64,000 nt of DNA from Acididesulfobacillus acetoxydans (GTDB taxonomy: Bacteria; Bacillota; Desulfitobacteriia; Desulfitobacteriales; Desulfitobacteriaceae): contig NZ_LR746496.1 of the NCBI RefSeq assembly GCF_902729405.1, forward strand, positions 3,162,001 to 3,226,000. Reading direction: 5' to 3'. The position numbers and the translations under genes were made by a program. Position 1 is the first letter of the stretch, and every line of letters begins with the position of its first letter. Of this stretch, positions 41,478 to 49,292 are shown in pieces. Below the pieces are notes generated by a model that saw nothing but the letters and a program-made list of their open reading frames with translations, ran no database searches and was not told the origin of the DNA.

Positions 41478-41617
41478 CGGTTGGCACCTCCGTGGTAGCT
41501 CTGAATATCTTTTTCAAAGAATGGGCAAACGGGTTCATGTTCACCCAAGCGGTATTCCAAACGGCAGCGGCCGTCTATGGCATAAAGGCATCCGGCTTGG
41601 CATAATTTCCGCGTCAT
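41474..41617 (-). CDS. Small Cys-rich protein, 47 aa, coupled to the SASP gene
   Basis: ATG at 41617 with SD GAGGAGATGAAGAC. The sequence has four cysteines: KLCQAGCLYAIDGRCRLEYR and later PVCPFF, spacing that could bind a metal. Its last codons contain the SD of the SASP gene and its TGA overlaps that ATG, so the two are translationally coupled. Small Cys-rich proteins of this kind occur in spore formers under misleading names (for example hydroxymyristoyl-ACP dehydratase), but I cannot name the family with confidence. Confidence 0.68.
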   Translation of the reverse strand: MTRKLCQAGCLYAIDGRCRLEYRLGEHEPVCPFFEKDIQSYHGGANR

Positions 41618-41653
41618 GTCTTCATCTCCTCAGCTAAAGTCTTGCCTATTTGC

Positions 41654-41690
41654 GAAAAAATTATCCCGCCGGATGAATCCAGCGGGATAA
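41654..41690 (-). terminator. Rho-independent terminator upstream of the Cys-rich/SASP pair
   Basis: Minus-strand TTATCCCGC, loop with GGATTCATCC, GCGGGATAA, then TTTTTT. It probably ends transcription coming from the GH18 gene, insulating the spore gene pair. Confidence 0.87.
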
Positions 41691-41838
41691 CAAGGCAATT
41701 TCGCAAAATGACCCCATGTTTAGCAATTTCCCATGCAGAGCGAATCGATCTTTTCGCAGAGCGGTCAAGACTTTTACCTCTCGGAGAACTGGGCGGCACG
41801 GGGGGCGACAATGTCCGCGCAGCCAAAGGCCGGAGGCT

Positions 41839-41893
41839 GGGGTTAGGGGTTAGGGGTTAGCGGTTAAGGGTTAGGGGTTAGGGGTTAGGAGTC
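41839..41893. repeat. GGGGTTA heptamer array
   Basis: Seven or so head-to-tail copies of GGGGTTA on the plus strand with two variant units (GCGGTTA, AGGGTTA). It lies just past the stop codon of the GH18 gene. G-runs at 7-nt spacing could form a G-quadruplex on the plus strand. Confidence 0.93.
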
Positions 41894-41903
41894 AGGAGTA
41901 AAA

Positions 41904-42971
41904 TCAGACGTACCTGCGCAAGACCTCCCAGAACTCAGGGTAGCTTAGGTCGAGGTCCCAAATGGCCACTCCCGCCAACCCCCTGTCCTGCGCGAGGTCC
42001 AACTTTTCCCCGGTGCTTCTGGGATCCTCGAAATATACCGTATGCCTGACCCCCGTCGTCTCGTAGGTAAAATAAGTGCTGTGCTGCTGGGCATCCCAAT
42101 GCAGGGGCGCTCTATACCGACCGGCGATCTCGAGTGCCCGCCGATAGCTCAGGGCCCGCGCCCCGCCCCTTTCCGACCAATCGTAGCCGTAAAGTCCCAA
42201 GCCGAGGAATATTTTATCTGCCGGCATATTCTCCAAAGCGTAATCTACGACCGCCGTCACCCAGGGCAGCGAGGCCACCGATCCCGGCGGGCTTCCGGGC
42301 CAATGCTCCTCATAAGCCATAACAATCACCGCGTTCATGTTCTGACTGATCGAAGTGTAGTCAAAAACGCCTGACCACGCCTTTTGCGGCTCATCAGAAG
42401 TCTTAGCCGGCACATTGAGGGTTACCGCCAACTTCTCACGCTGGAATCTTTGACCCCAATCGTTGAGGAAACGGGTAAACAGCGCTCTGTCCTCGGAACG
42501 AGCCCTTTCCAAGTCCAGGTTGACCCCGTAGCAGTGCATGCTTAGGACACTGTTGCGAATATTCTGCCAAACTAGATCCGAAAACGCAGAATCTCGCATT
42601 AGCCGGCTGAGCACAGGGACGGAAAACTGCCCTTGTCTCCCAATATTGCTGAAAACAGGCAATACTTTCACACCCATATGGTGTGCCTCCTGGATCAAAA
42701 CTGGGCTTACTCTCCCGTTTAACTGCCCGTTACTCTCTATTCCGATTTGGAACACCGCTAAGTAAGTCAAAAGGCTGCCATAACGCTCCAAATACCCAAA
42801 TCCTCCCGCCCGCTCATCAAGGCCGTTGTAAAAAGCCAAAGCTTTCAATGCCACGGCGCTCCCCCCTTCCGCCTTATGATATGCGGAAGTAAAGCAAACG
42901 GGCACAACCCAAAAAAGCACAAGCGACAAGAGCCCAACCCAGGCACGGACCGCGAAAACCTCAAGCGTCAA
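41904..42971 (-). CDS. GH18-type glycosidase, spore/wall hydrolase-like
   Basis: A 355-residue exported glycoside hydrolase family 18 protein, like the catalytic domain of YaaH/SleL-type N-acetylglucosaminidases. A signal peptide or TM anchor covers about residues 9-30. Marks: ALAFYNGLDERAGGFGYLER, the catalytic strand GVNLDLERA (terminal Glu the acid/base; the first Asp of DxxDxDxE is replaced by Asn), IVMAYEEHWPGSPPGSVA and FLGLGLYGYDW. It has no LysM domain, unlike SleL. The start is TTG 42971 with a weak SD; later starts are possible. Probably acts on cortex or wall murein. Confidence 0.87.
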   Translation of the reverse strand: MTLEVFAVRAWVGLLSLVLFWVVPVCFTSAYHKAEGGSAVALKALAFYNGLDERAGGFGYLERYGSLLTYLAVFQIGIESNGQLNGRVSPVLIQEAHHMGVKVLPVFSNIGRQGQFSVPVLSRLMRDSAFSDLVWQNIRNSVLSMHCYGVNLDLERARSEDRALFTRFLNDWGQRFQREKLAVTLNVPAKTSDEPQKAWSGVFDYTSISQNMNAVIVMAYEEHWPGSPPGSVASLPWVTAVVDYALENMPADKIFLGLGLYGYDWSERGGARALSYRRALEIAGRYRAPLHWDAQQHSTYFTYETTGVRHTVYFEDPRSTGEKLDLAQDRGLAGVAIWDLDLSYPEFWEVLRRYV

Positions 42972-43104
42972 GTATATTCTCTAGATCCCGGGATTTTGGC
43001 CCCTAGTTAACCCCATGGCCGGCATCTCTGTCCGACCGCAAACCCCTGATGCCCCGGCAACGTTTACAAGCCTAAGTCTCAACGCAAGCGACCGCTCAGG
43101 CAGG

Positions 43105-44133
43105 TCATTTCGAATGCCGGCGGCTAAACGCCAACAGCACGGCGGTTCGCCGGAACAAGATCACCAAGAGAAGGGCAAAATCCGCTACGAGCAAGGCAGC
43201 CGCCCAAACCCAGTACCCGGTCGCCCCCAGGACAGCCGTCAGGCCAAAGCAGGCACTGATTCCATACATGAGCAGCACCGCTTGCCGCTGCGTAAGTCCC
43301 GCGTCCAAGAGGCGGTGGTGCAAGTGCCCGCGATCGGCGGAGGCAATGGGAGAGCCCCGCAGTTTGCGCCGGACGATAGCAAACGTGAGATCGGCCAAAG
43401 GCATACCCAAAACCAGGAGAGGAAAGACCAAACCCAGGATCGTTGCGGTCTTCAAGAGCCCGGCAATCGAGATCCCGCCGATCATGTAGCCCATGAACAT
43501 ACTGCCGGAATCTCCCATGAAGACCCGAGCCGGGTGAAAATTAAAGAAGAGGAAACCCAAAGCGGCTCCGGCCAAAGCCAAAGTCCAGTGGGCGGCCGGA
43601 ACCTGATGTATGCGGCTGGCCGACCAAAAGAGCAAGAGCGCCGCTTCGAAACAGATGCCCGCAGCCAAGCCGTCCAAACCGTCCGAGATATTCACGGTGT
43701 TCACAAGACCCACGACCCAAAAGACCACCAGCACCAAGCCCAAGCCACCCAGGCTCAGGCTGCGGACCAAGGGCAGGGAAATCTGGTCCATGGAAAAACC
43801 GAAAAAAAGGAGAATGGCCGCGGCCGCAATCTGCCAGATAAGTTTCACCAGCGGCCTCATGCCTCGCACATCATCCCAAATTCCGACGGCCAAAATGAGA
43901 CTGCTGCCCAGAAAGAGCCCTGACAGCGTCTGATCCCATTTTTGAGTCACTGCCGCCGTCAACCAAAAAGCCACATAGATGGCCACGCCCCCCAGGCGGG
44001 GAATGGGGTGCTTGTGCACCCGGCGCGCGCCCGGATAATCAATGGCCCCCCATCTTTTCGCCAGGAGGATGGATAAAGGTGTGGCAACTACCGCCAAGAA
44101 CAAAGCCAGGGCAAAAGTCAGCCAATAAGACAT
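43105..44133 (-). CDS. tagO: Undecaprenyl-phosphate GlcNAc-1-phosphate transferase (TagO/WecA)
   Basis: Starts teichoic-acid or other wall-polymer synthesis by loading GlcNAc-1-P on undecaprenyl phosphate. It has 342 residues, about ten TM helices. MraY-superfamily marks: GARRVHKHPIPRLGGVAIY, AVGIWDDVRGMRPLVKLIWQ, VNTVNISDGLDGLAAGIC, FFNFHPARVFMGDSGSMFMG and the loop HLHHRLLDAG. D-D and HxHH motifs are intact. In a strain with a dlt operon, it may feed the polymers that are D-alanylated. Confidence 0.94.
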   Translation of the reverse strand: MSYWLTFALALFLAVVATPLSILLAKRWGAIDYPGARRVHKHPIPRLGGVAIYVAFWLTAAVTQKWDQTLSGLFLGSSLILAVGIWDDVRGMRPLVKLIWQIAAAAILLFFGFSMDQISLPLVRSLSLGGLGLVLVVFWVVGLVNTVNISDGLDGLAAGICFEAALLLFWSASRIHQVPAAHWTLALAGAALGFLFFNFHPARVFMGDSGSMFMGYMIGGISIAGLLKTATILGLVFPLLVLGMPLADLTFAIVRRKLRGSPIASADRGHLHHRLLDAGLTQRQAVLLMYGISACFGLTAVLGATGYWVWAAALLVADFALLLVILFRRTAVLLAFSRRHSK

Positions 44134-44195
44134 ACCGCTCTCCTTAAAGTATCATCTTCAAGTTTCATTAAACTATGGTGGTTTTCCTTGAAGTA

Positions 44196-45020
44196 TTATT
44201 CCTTGTGGTCCCGCAGCATGGTCTGCTGCCGCAAATCCAGGCAGGCACAGGAGAATTCCGGCGGGATCCGAGTCACGGCCCGGAGCAAAGTCCGGCCGGC
44301 CCACTTCGCTTCATTATAAAAGATGTCCGCCAGTTCCTCATGTTTCCAATCTTCGACGATTCCCTCAGCGAAATTGACCACGAGTTGAATCGAGGCATAG
44401 TGAGCCCCGATCTCCCGCGCCAAATACACCTCAGGGCACAAAGACTGCCCGACGACATCGGCTCCTAATTGTTTCAGCATCCGTACCTCGGCCGGGCTCT
44501 CAAAATGCCTGCCATCCGTACAGGCGTACACCCCACGGCGAAACACATAACCCGGAGGAGTGTTTTCCCTGATGCCGGCATAAAGTGCGTCAGACAAGTC
44601 CGGACAAATCGGCTGGCGCATAGTCAAAAGGTAAGGCAGCCCCAAGGAAACGTCTTTGCGTAATGAGAAATCCAGGTAATCATCCGGGAGCACAATATCC
44701 CTAGGCTTCAGGAGATGGTTGACGGCACCGACTCCCCCCTCGGTCAAGACATAACGCACACCACTCCCGTGAAAAACCCAAAAGATCTGCCTTGAGGCGT
44801 CGGCCCGGCTCACTCCTTCCCTCCACCCGTGCATACGGCAGGTGAGAATCTCTTTGCCCGCATAGCTGAAATGAACAAACTCCGGCGAGTCTCCGAAAGG
44901 CGTGGGAATGACCAGCTTCTCGGCTTTCATCTCGACCCCCGGCTCCTTTAAATCTTCGGGAAAAGAAATGGCATTCGTACTTGAACCCGCAATGATCCCC
45001 ACATCAATTCTTGGCAGCAC
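44196..45020 (-). CDS. MTAP/PNP-family nucleoside phosphorylase
   Basis: Phosphorolysis of 5'-methylthioadenosine or a related purine nucleoside. About 275 residues from GTG 45020, chosen for the AGGGGGGT SD; the frame is open upstream to 45101. Marks: IDVGIIAGSS, FVHFSYAGKEILTCRMHG, RYVLTEGGVGAVNHLLKPRD, YACTDGRHFESPAEVRMLKQ, VGQSLCPEVYLAREIGAHYA. The family's GTSGM-like start is GSSTN here and MHGWR replaces the usual RHGxxH, so substrate preference may differ. It lies 62 bp upstream of tagO. Confidence 0.85.
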   Translation of the reverse strand: MLPRIDVGIIAGSSTNAISFPEDLKEPGVEMKAEKLVIPTPFGDSPEFVHFSYAGKEILTCRMHGWREGVSRADASRQIFWVFHGSGVRYVLTEGGVGAVNHLLKPRDIVLPDDYLDFSLRKDVSLGLPYLLTMRQPICPDLSDALYAGIRENTPPGYVFRRGVYACTDGRHFESPAEVRMLKQLGADVVGQSLCPEVYLAREIGAHYASIQLVVNFAEGIVEDWKHEELADIFYNEAKWAGRTLLRAVTRIPPEFSCACLDLRQQTMLRDHKE

Positions 45021-45109
45021 CGTTAAAACCCCCCTGTTCACCAAGAGCACACCCGCCACAATCCCGGTGCGAAAACCGCACAAAATCGACCCCAGCCGCA
45101 ACCCGGCCT

Positions 45110-45250
45110 GTCAAAATTTCCATAGAGAGCCCTCCGCACCCCGACTGCGGGCGTCGCCCCAAACCAAAACTCCGAACCAAACCAAAAGCTTCGCACTGCA
45201 CCCGGACTGCAGGCTTCGCACTTAACCCCGACTCCGCACCGGAGCCTGAG
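45110..45250. repeat. Degenerate repeats upstream of the MTAP gene
   Basis: Repeated blocks such as CCCCGACTGCGGGC, CCCGGACTGCAGGC, ACCAAAACTCCG and GCTTCGCACT, about 25-35 bp apart, fill the gap between trmL and the phosphorylase gene. No coding sequence seen. Confidence 0.6.
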
Positions 45251-45262
45251 TATTCCGCCCGC

Positions 45263-45733
45263 CTATTCCAGCCCCGGAAAACCCCACTGCCGCAAGGCCT
45301 CGTAGACCACCACGGCCACCGAATTGGCAAGATTAAGCGAGCGTGCTCCGTGAATCATCGGCAGTCTCATCACCGTCTCCGGATAGCGGGCCAGGATTTC
45401 CGGGGCCAACCCCTTCGTTTCTTTTCCGAATAACAAATAGCTTCCGGGTTCAAAATGCATCTCGGAATAGGCCTGCTTCGCTTTGGTTGTAGCCAGATAA
45501 CGGCGACCCGACGGATTCTCTTGTTCAAATTCGGCAAAGTCTTCATATACGTGAACATCAAGCAAATGCCAATAATCAAGCCCGGCTCTTTTTAATTGCC
45601 GGTCACTGATGCTGAAACCCAACGGTTTAACCAGATGAAGCGACGCGCCCGTCGCGGCACAGAGCCTGGCAACATTTCCCGTGTTGGGTGGAATTTCCGG
45701 TTCCACCATCACCACATGCAAGGCCTTCGTCAA
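45263..45733 (-). CDS. trmL: tRNA (cytidine(34)-2'-O)-methyltransferase
   Basis: SPOUT-family methyltransferase that methylates the wobble nucleotide of tRNA-Leu species. It has 156 residues, normal length. Marks: MVEPEIPPNTGNVARLCAAT, LHLVKPLGFSISDRQLKRAG, LLFGKETKGLAPEIL, RLPMIHGARSLNLANSVAVV, which form the knotted SAM site. A tRNA-Leu(CAA) gene, a likely substrate class, is at 32.4 kb. Confidence 0.96.
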   Translation of the reverse strand: MTKALHVVMVEPEIPPNTGNVARLCAATGASLHLVKPLGFSISDRQLKRAGLDYWHLLDVHVYEDFAEFEQENPSGRRYLATTKAKQAYSEMHFEPGSYLLFGKETKGLAPEILARYPETVMRLPMIHGARSLNLANSVAVVVYEALRQWGFPGLE

Positions 45734-45963
45734 AATATCCCCTCACTATCAAATTGTCTGTCCCTATTATAACCTGAAAATGAGGGGAAACCCAAATAAT
45801 TGTGCCGACACCAGGCGATATTTTGCCGGTGCCCGTGGATATTCGCCTCTTTTTTTGCTAGAGTAGAAGGGTCACCGGCCGTACCCCCACCCCGAATAAG
45901 ATCCCGAATTCGTTCTTTCCGTTGGCCGGAAGCGCCAGACCCAGAAGATCAGACGGGACACTC
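45734..45963. other. Divergent intergenic region between trmL and lrp
   Basis: Contains CCCCTCA (45742-45748) and TGAGGGG (45780-45786) flanking a TATTATAAC box, possibly operator arms around the trmL promoter. No ORF or other RNA feature seen. Confidence 0.4.
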
Positions 45964-45993
45964 TTGTTCTATCACAGGTACCTATGCTATTAT
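45964..45993 (+). promoter_or_regulatory. Probable lrp promoter
   Basis: TTGTTC (45964-45969), 18-bp spacer, TATTAT (45988-45993), about 50 bp upstream of the start codon, which has AAGGAGGGC as SD. Confidence 0.5.
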
Positions 45994-46044
45994 GTTGTTA
46001 TGCAAGACGCATATCCTGCTTAAATTTCAAAAGGAGGGCTAACC

Positions 46045-46542
46045 ATGCTTTCAGAACCGGACCGGCGCCTGCTCAAACTGTTGGAACAGGATTGCCGTTT
46101 GACGCCACAAGAGCTCTCCATTCAGACGGGCCTAAGTGTGGAACATATTACGACCCGCATTCACGAATGGGAAAAAGAGAAGGTCATTGTCCAATACCGT
46201 CCTTTAATCAATTGGGATCGCACCGGGGATGAAAAAGTCTCCGCCCTCATCGATGTCAAAGTCCTGCCCCAACGCGGATTCGGTTTTGACAAGATCGCCC
46301 GGCGCCTGCAAAAATTCGCCGAGATTAAAGCAGTTTATCTCATATCCGGCGGATACGACCTCTCTCTCCTCATTGAGGGCCGTACCATGCAGGAAGTGGC
46401 GCTCTTTGTCGCGGAAAAACTTGCCCCTCTCGAACATATACAGAGCACGGCTACCCATTTTGTCCTGCGCCGCTATAAGCAGGATGGGGTTGAACTCACC
46501 GGGGGAGACGAGACGCCTCAACGTCTCATGGTTTCACCGTGA
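46045..46542 (+). CDS. Lrp/AsnC-family regulator
   Basis: A 165-residue feast/famine regulator. N-terminal HTH: LLEQDCRLTPQELSIQTGLS followed by VEHITTRIHEWEKEKVI. The C-terminal RAM domain (about 70-150) contains VSALIDVKVLPQRGFGFDKI and YLISGGYDLSLLIEGRTMQE. Its stop overlaps the GTG start of the following aminotransferase gene (GTGA), implying coupled translation. Lrp-aminotransferase pairs of this kind are frequent in Bacillota, where the regulator probably senses the amino acid used by the enzyme. Confidence 0.92.
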   Translation: MLSEPDRRLLKLLEQDCRLTPQELSIQTGLSVEHITTRIHEWEKEKVIVQYRPLINWDRTGDEKVSALIDVKVLPQRGFGFDKIARRLQKFAEIKAVYLISGGYDLSLLIEGRTMQEVALFVAEKLAPLEHIQSTATHFVLRRYKQDGVELTGGDETPQRLMVSP

Positions 46543-47699
46543 GACACTATCTCAACTCTACCGTAGCGAACCTGCCGCCTTCCGGCATCCGTAAGTTTTT
46601 CGACCTCGTCGCCACCATGGAGGGTATTATCTCCCTGGGTGTCGGGGAACCGGATTTTGTCACTCCCTGGACGGTTCGGGAAAGCGGGATCTTCTCCTTG
46701 GAGCAAGGGCAGACCATGTATACCAGTAATGCCGGTCTTCTTGAACTCAGGCAGGAGTTGACCCAGCATTTGGCCAAAACTCAGGGGATGCTCTACAATC
46801 CCGAAACGGAAATTCTCGTGACGGTGGGCGCCAGCGAAGCGGTGGACCTAGCCATGCGCGCCCTGCTCTCACCCGGGGACATCGTGCTGGTTCCCGACCC
46901 TTCCTATGTCTCCTACGGTCCCTGTGCTATCTTGGCAGGAGCCGGTGTTCGCTATGTCCCTACCCGGGCCGATCAGGATTTTCGTTTGCGGGTCGAGGAT
47001 TTGCAGCGGGTCTATTCACCAGAGGCCAAACTTCTCGTCCTATCTTACCCCAACAATCCCACGGGAGCGATCATGACCCGGGAGGATCTCTTGCCCATCG
47101 CCCAATTCGCGGCCGAACATGACCTCTTGATCCTCTCCGATGAGATCTACTCGGATCTCACTTACCAAGGGACCCATACCGCCTTCGCCGCTCTTCCCGG
47201 CATGCGCGACCGGACCTTGCATCTAAGCGGCTTCTCCAAATCCTACGCCATGACGGGTTGGCGCATCGGCTATGCGGCCGGTCAGTCCGACCTAATTCAA
47301 GCCATGACGCGCATTCACCAATACACCATCCTTTGCGCTCCGATCACGGCCCAGGTAGCCGCCATTGAAGCTTTACGCGCAGCCGAACAAGCTAAACGGG
47401 AGATGGTGGAAACCTATGACCACCGGCGGCGGCTCATGGTACACGGTCTGCGGGAGATGGGCTTATCCTGTTTTGAGCCTCTCGGCGCCTTCTATGTTTT
47501 CCCGGACATCACGGCAACCCGCCTCTCGGCGGAAGATTTTGCCGAGCAACTCCTGCGCGAGGAAAAAGTCGCCGTCGTACCCGGAACGGCTTTCGGACCA
47601 TCCGGGGAGGGACACGTCCGTTGCTCCTACGCTTATTCGACCGAACAATTGGAAGAAGCCCTGGAGCGGATTTCCCGTTTCGTCAAGCGCCGGCTCTAG
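46539..47699 (+). CDS. Class I/II aminotransferase (PatA/AspC type)
   Basis: PLP-dependent aminotransferase, 386 residues. Marks: ISLGVGEPDFVTPW, VTVGASEAVDLAMRALLSPG, VLSYPNNPTGAIM, LILSDEIYSDLTYQG, the PLP lysine in SGFSKSYAMTGWRIGYAAG, and the C-terminal substrate Arg in GHVRCSYAYS. Start GTG 46539 overlaps lrp by four bases. Aspartate or aromatic amino acids are the usual substrates of this subgroup. Specificity cannot be fixed from the sequence alone. Confidence 0.92.
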   Translation: MRHYLNSTVANLPPSGIRKFFDLVATMEGIISLGVGEPDFVTPWTVRESGIFSLEQGQTMYTSNAGLLELRQELTQHLAKTQGMLYNPETEILVTVGASEAVDLAMRALLSPGDIVLVPDPSYVSYGPCAILAGAGVRYVPTRADQDFRLRVEDLQRVYSPEAKLLVLSYPNNPTGAIMTREDLLPIAQFAAEHDLLILSDEIYSDLTYQGTHTAFAALPGMRDRTLHLSGFSKSYAMTGWRIGYAAGQSDLIQAMTRIHQYTILCAPITAQVAAIEALRAAEQAKREMVETYDHRRRLMVHGLREMGLSCFEPLGAFYVFPDITATRLSAEDFAEQLLREEKVAVVPGTAFGPSGEGHVRCSYAYSTEQLEEALERISRFVKRRL

Positions 47700-47852
47700 C
47701 GGCACCCGCACAGTTCCTTTTCTTCGGGCTGCCTGTCCCTGTGCCATACTCTTTCGGCTTGGGTTCTTCAAATTTCCTCTTTCGTCAACGTAAGCAGCAG
47801 CACATTGATCCGCACCAGCCGGCGCCGAGATGCTTTGAGCAGGACTTCCCCG

Positions 47853-49205
47853 TCAGTCGTTGTCCCCGGCTGCGAACTCAGAGGCGCCATAGGCTTCGAT
47901 CAGCGGCGGGACGGCCCCGCCCTGCTTCCGCTCCGCCAGCCAATGCCGAAGACGTTTGTCTTGGGCATTTTTTAAAGCCAAGAAAGCATTTCTCTGCAAT
48001 ATCCCTTTACCGCGCCAGCCCGCGGCCGTCCAGCCAAACTTCTCCCGGAAAGCGGGCTTTGTCAGGAGAAGGGTTTGGAAGAGATCAACGCCTCGGAACA
48101 AGAGAGCAGCCGCAACCGGGTTCGGCCGAAGGCCGGCATCCCGCGCCGCATTCTCTTGAGCGCCGACACCCCCCACGGAATCCGGTTTGATGCTCACATT
48201 GCGCGCAACATCTCCGGCGGCGCCGGCATCCCGGGTTGGCTCCCGGTGAGCGCCGAGGTCCGGTACCGGCTCCGGTTGCATGCCGCGACCCTCTACGGCG
48301 CAGCGCCGGATCCCGACAGCCCGCGCAGCCTCCTTTAGGGAGCCGACGTCCTCAGCGGGGTCTCCCTGAGCGGCATCCCCTGCCTGAGCCCCTGCCGCCC
48401 GCCTTCGCTCCGTTTGGATCTCTTCGTACAAGCTTGCCTCCTGCCGCAAACGCAGCCTGTTGTGCGGGCAGACCTCTTGGCAAGTGTCACAGCCAAAAAT
48501 CCTGTTTCCCAGCAGAGAAGCCTCTCGGCCGGAGAGAACCTCCTTGGTCTGGGTCAAGTAAGACAGGCAGCGGTCTGCGCGGAAATCTGGCTGCCCCAGA
48601 ATTTGGGCGGGGCAAGCTTCCAGGCACAAACCGCACTCCCCGCATCCAGCAGGCACGGGCGTATTCGGTGCCAGTTCACGATCCAGAAGGAGGAGTGCCA
48701 AAGCCAGAAAAGAACCAACCCCCGGGACAATCAACTGCTGATTGCGCCCGATCCAACCGACTCCCGCCTGCACAGCCCAAAATCTCTCCACCAAAGGCCC
48801 GGTATCCACCTGTTGCCGGATTTCCCGGCCGGGCCAGCCGGCGGCCCGCAGCAATTGTTCCAAAGCGGCCAATTTCTTTCTTAGGACAGCGTGGTAGTCC
48901 TCACCGACAGCCGAACGGGCGATCACCCCTTCCCCCTGTAACGGGGGCAAGGACAATGGGAAAGGATAAGCCAACACCATGACTGTCCGGCACTCCGGCC
49001 AAACCTCCCGCGGGTCCGTGCGCTGCCGCAGGGACGCCCGGACGAAAGGCGTGACGAGTCCCAGCCGTTCCCTGCGCAACAGGACCCCCTCCAGGTCCGC
49101 CCGCCGCTCTGCCTTGGCAAAGCCTACCCGGACAAATCCCAGCTCCCGCGCCCGCTCGGCCATACACTCTTTCCAGTCCGGTCCGTCGTCCTCGCGGACA
49201 CCCAT
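47853..49205 (-). CDS. queG: Epoxyqueuosine reductase with low-complexity insertion
   Basis: Cobalamin- and Fe-S-dependent enzyme for the last step of queuosine tRNA modification. ATG 49205 has GGGAGGTAGGTCAG upstream. About 450 residues, well above the usual 310-390. Two ferredoxin motifs are intact: CGECGLCLEACP and CDTCQEVCPHN; QVDTGPLVERFWAVQAGVGW is the cobalamin/substrate region. After the second cluster, residues about 265-375 are Ala/Gly/Asp/Pro-rich with imperfect repeats (RDAGAAGDVARN, RDAGLRPNPV), absent from most QueG. The conserved C-terminal RGKGILQRNAFLALKNAQD resumes afterwards. Confidence 0.92.
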   Translation of the reverse strand: MGVREDDGPDWKECMAERARELGFVRVGFAKAERRADLEGVLLRRERLGLVTPFVRASLRQRTDPREVWPECRTVMVLAYPFPLSLPPLQGEGVIARSAVGEDYHAVLRKKLAALEQLLRAAGWPGREIRQQVDTGPLVERFWAVQAGVGWIGRNQQLIVPGVGSFLALALLLLDRELAPNTPVPAGCGECGLCLEACPAQILGQPDFRADRCLSYLTQTKEVLSGREASLLGNRIFGCDTCQEVCPHNRLRLRQEASLYEEIQTERRRAAGAQAGDAAQGDPAEDVGSLKEAARAVGIRRCAVEGRGMQPEPVPDLGAHREPTRDAGAAGDVARNVSIKPDSVGGVGAQENAARDAGLRPNPVAAALLFRGVDLFQTLLLTKPAFREKFGWTAAGWRGKGILQRNAFLALKNAQDKRLRHWLAERKQGGAVPPLIEAYGASEFAAGDND

Positions 49206-49292
49206 CTGACCTACCTCCCTCGCCGGCACCCATCGGGTCCGTCTTCCCCGCAGACACCCATCAGCTTCGCCCTCCTGCCCCCATTCATCTGT
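49188..49292 (-). repeat. Three ~35-bp repeats spanning the queG start
   Basis: On the minus strand GATGGGTGTCYGCGRGGA followed by GACGGACC recurs three times, and the last copy contains the queG start codon and first codons. Duplications therefore produced an upstream in-frame extension with GRRTRW-like repeats that overlaps the end of cca. Confidence 0.7.

Noticed and set aside
41839-41893. TAG triplets in the GGGGTTA array as TRAP binding sites
   Set aside because: Triplets are spaced by four nucleotides instead of two or three, and the plus strand here is antisense to the local genes.
43015-43923. 302-codon plus-strand ORF opposite tagO
   Set aside because: Antisense shadow of a well-supported MraY-family gene; Gln/Pro/Arg-rich, no start signal.
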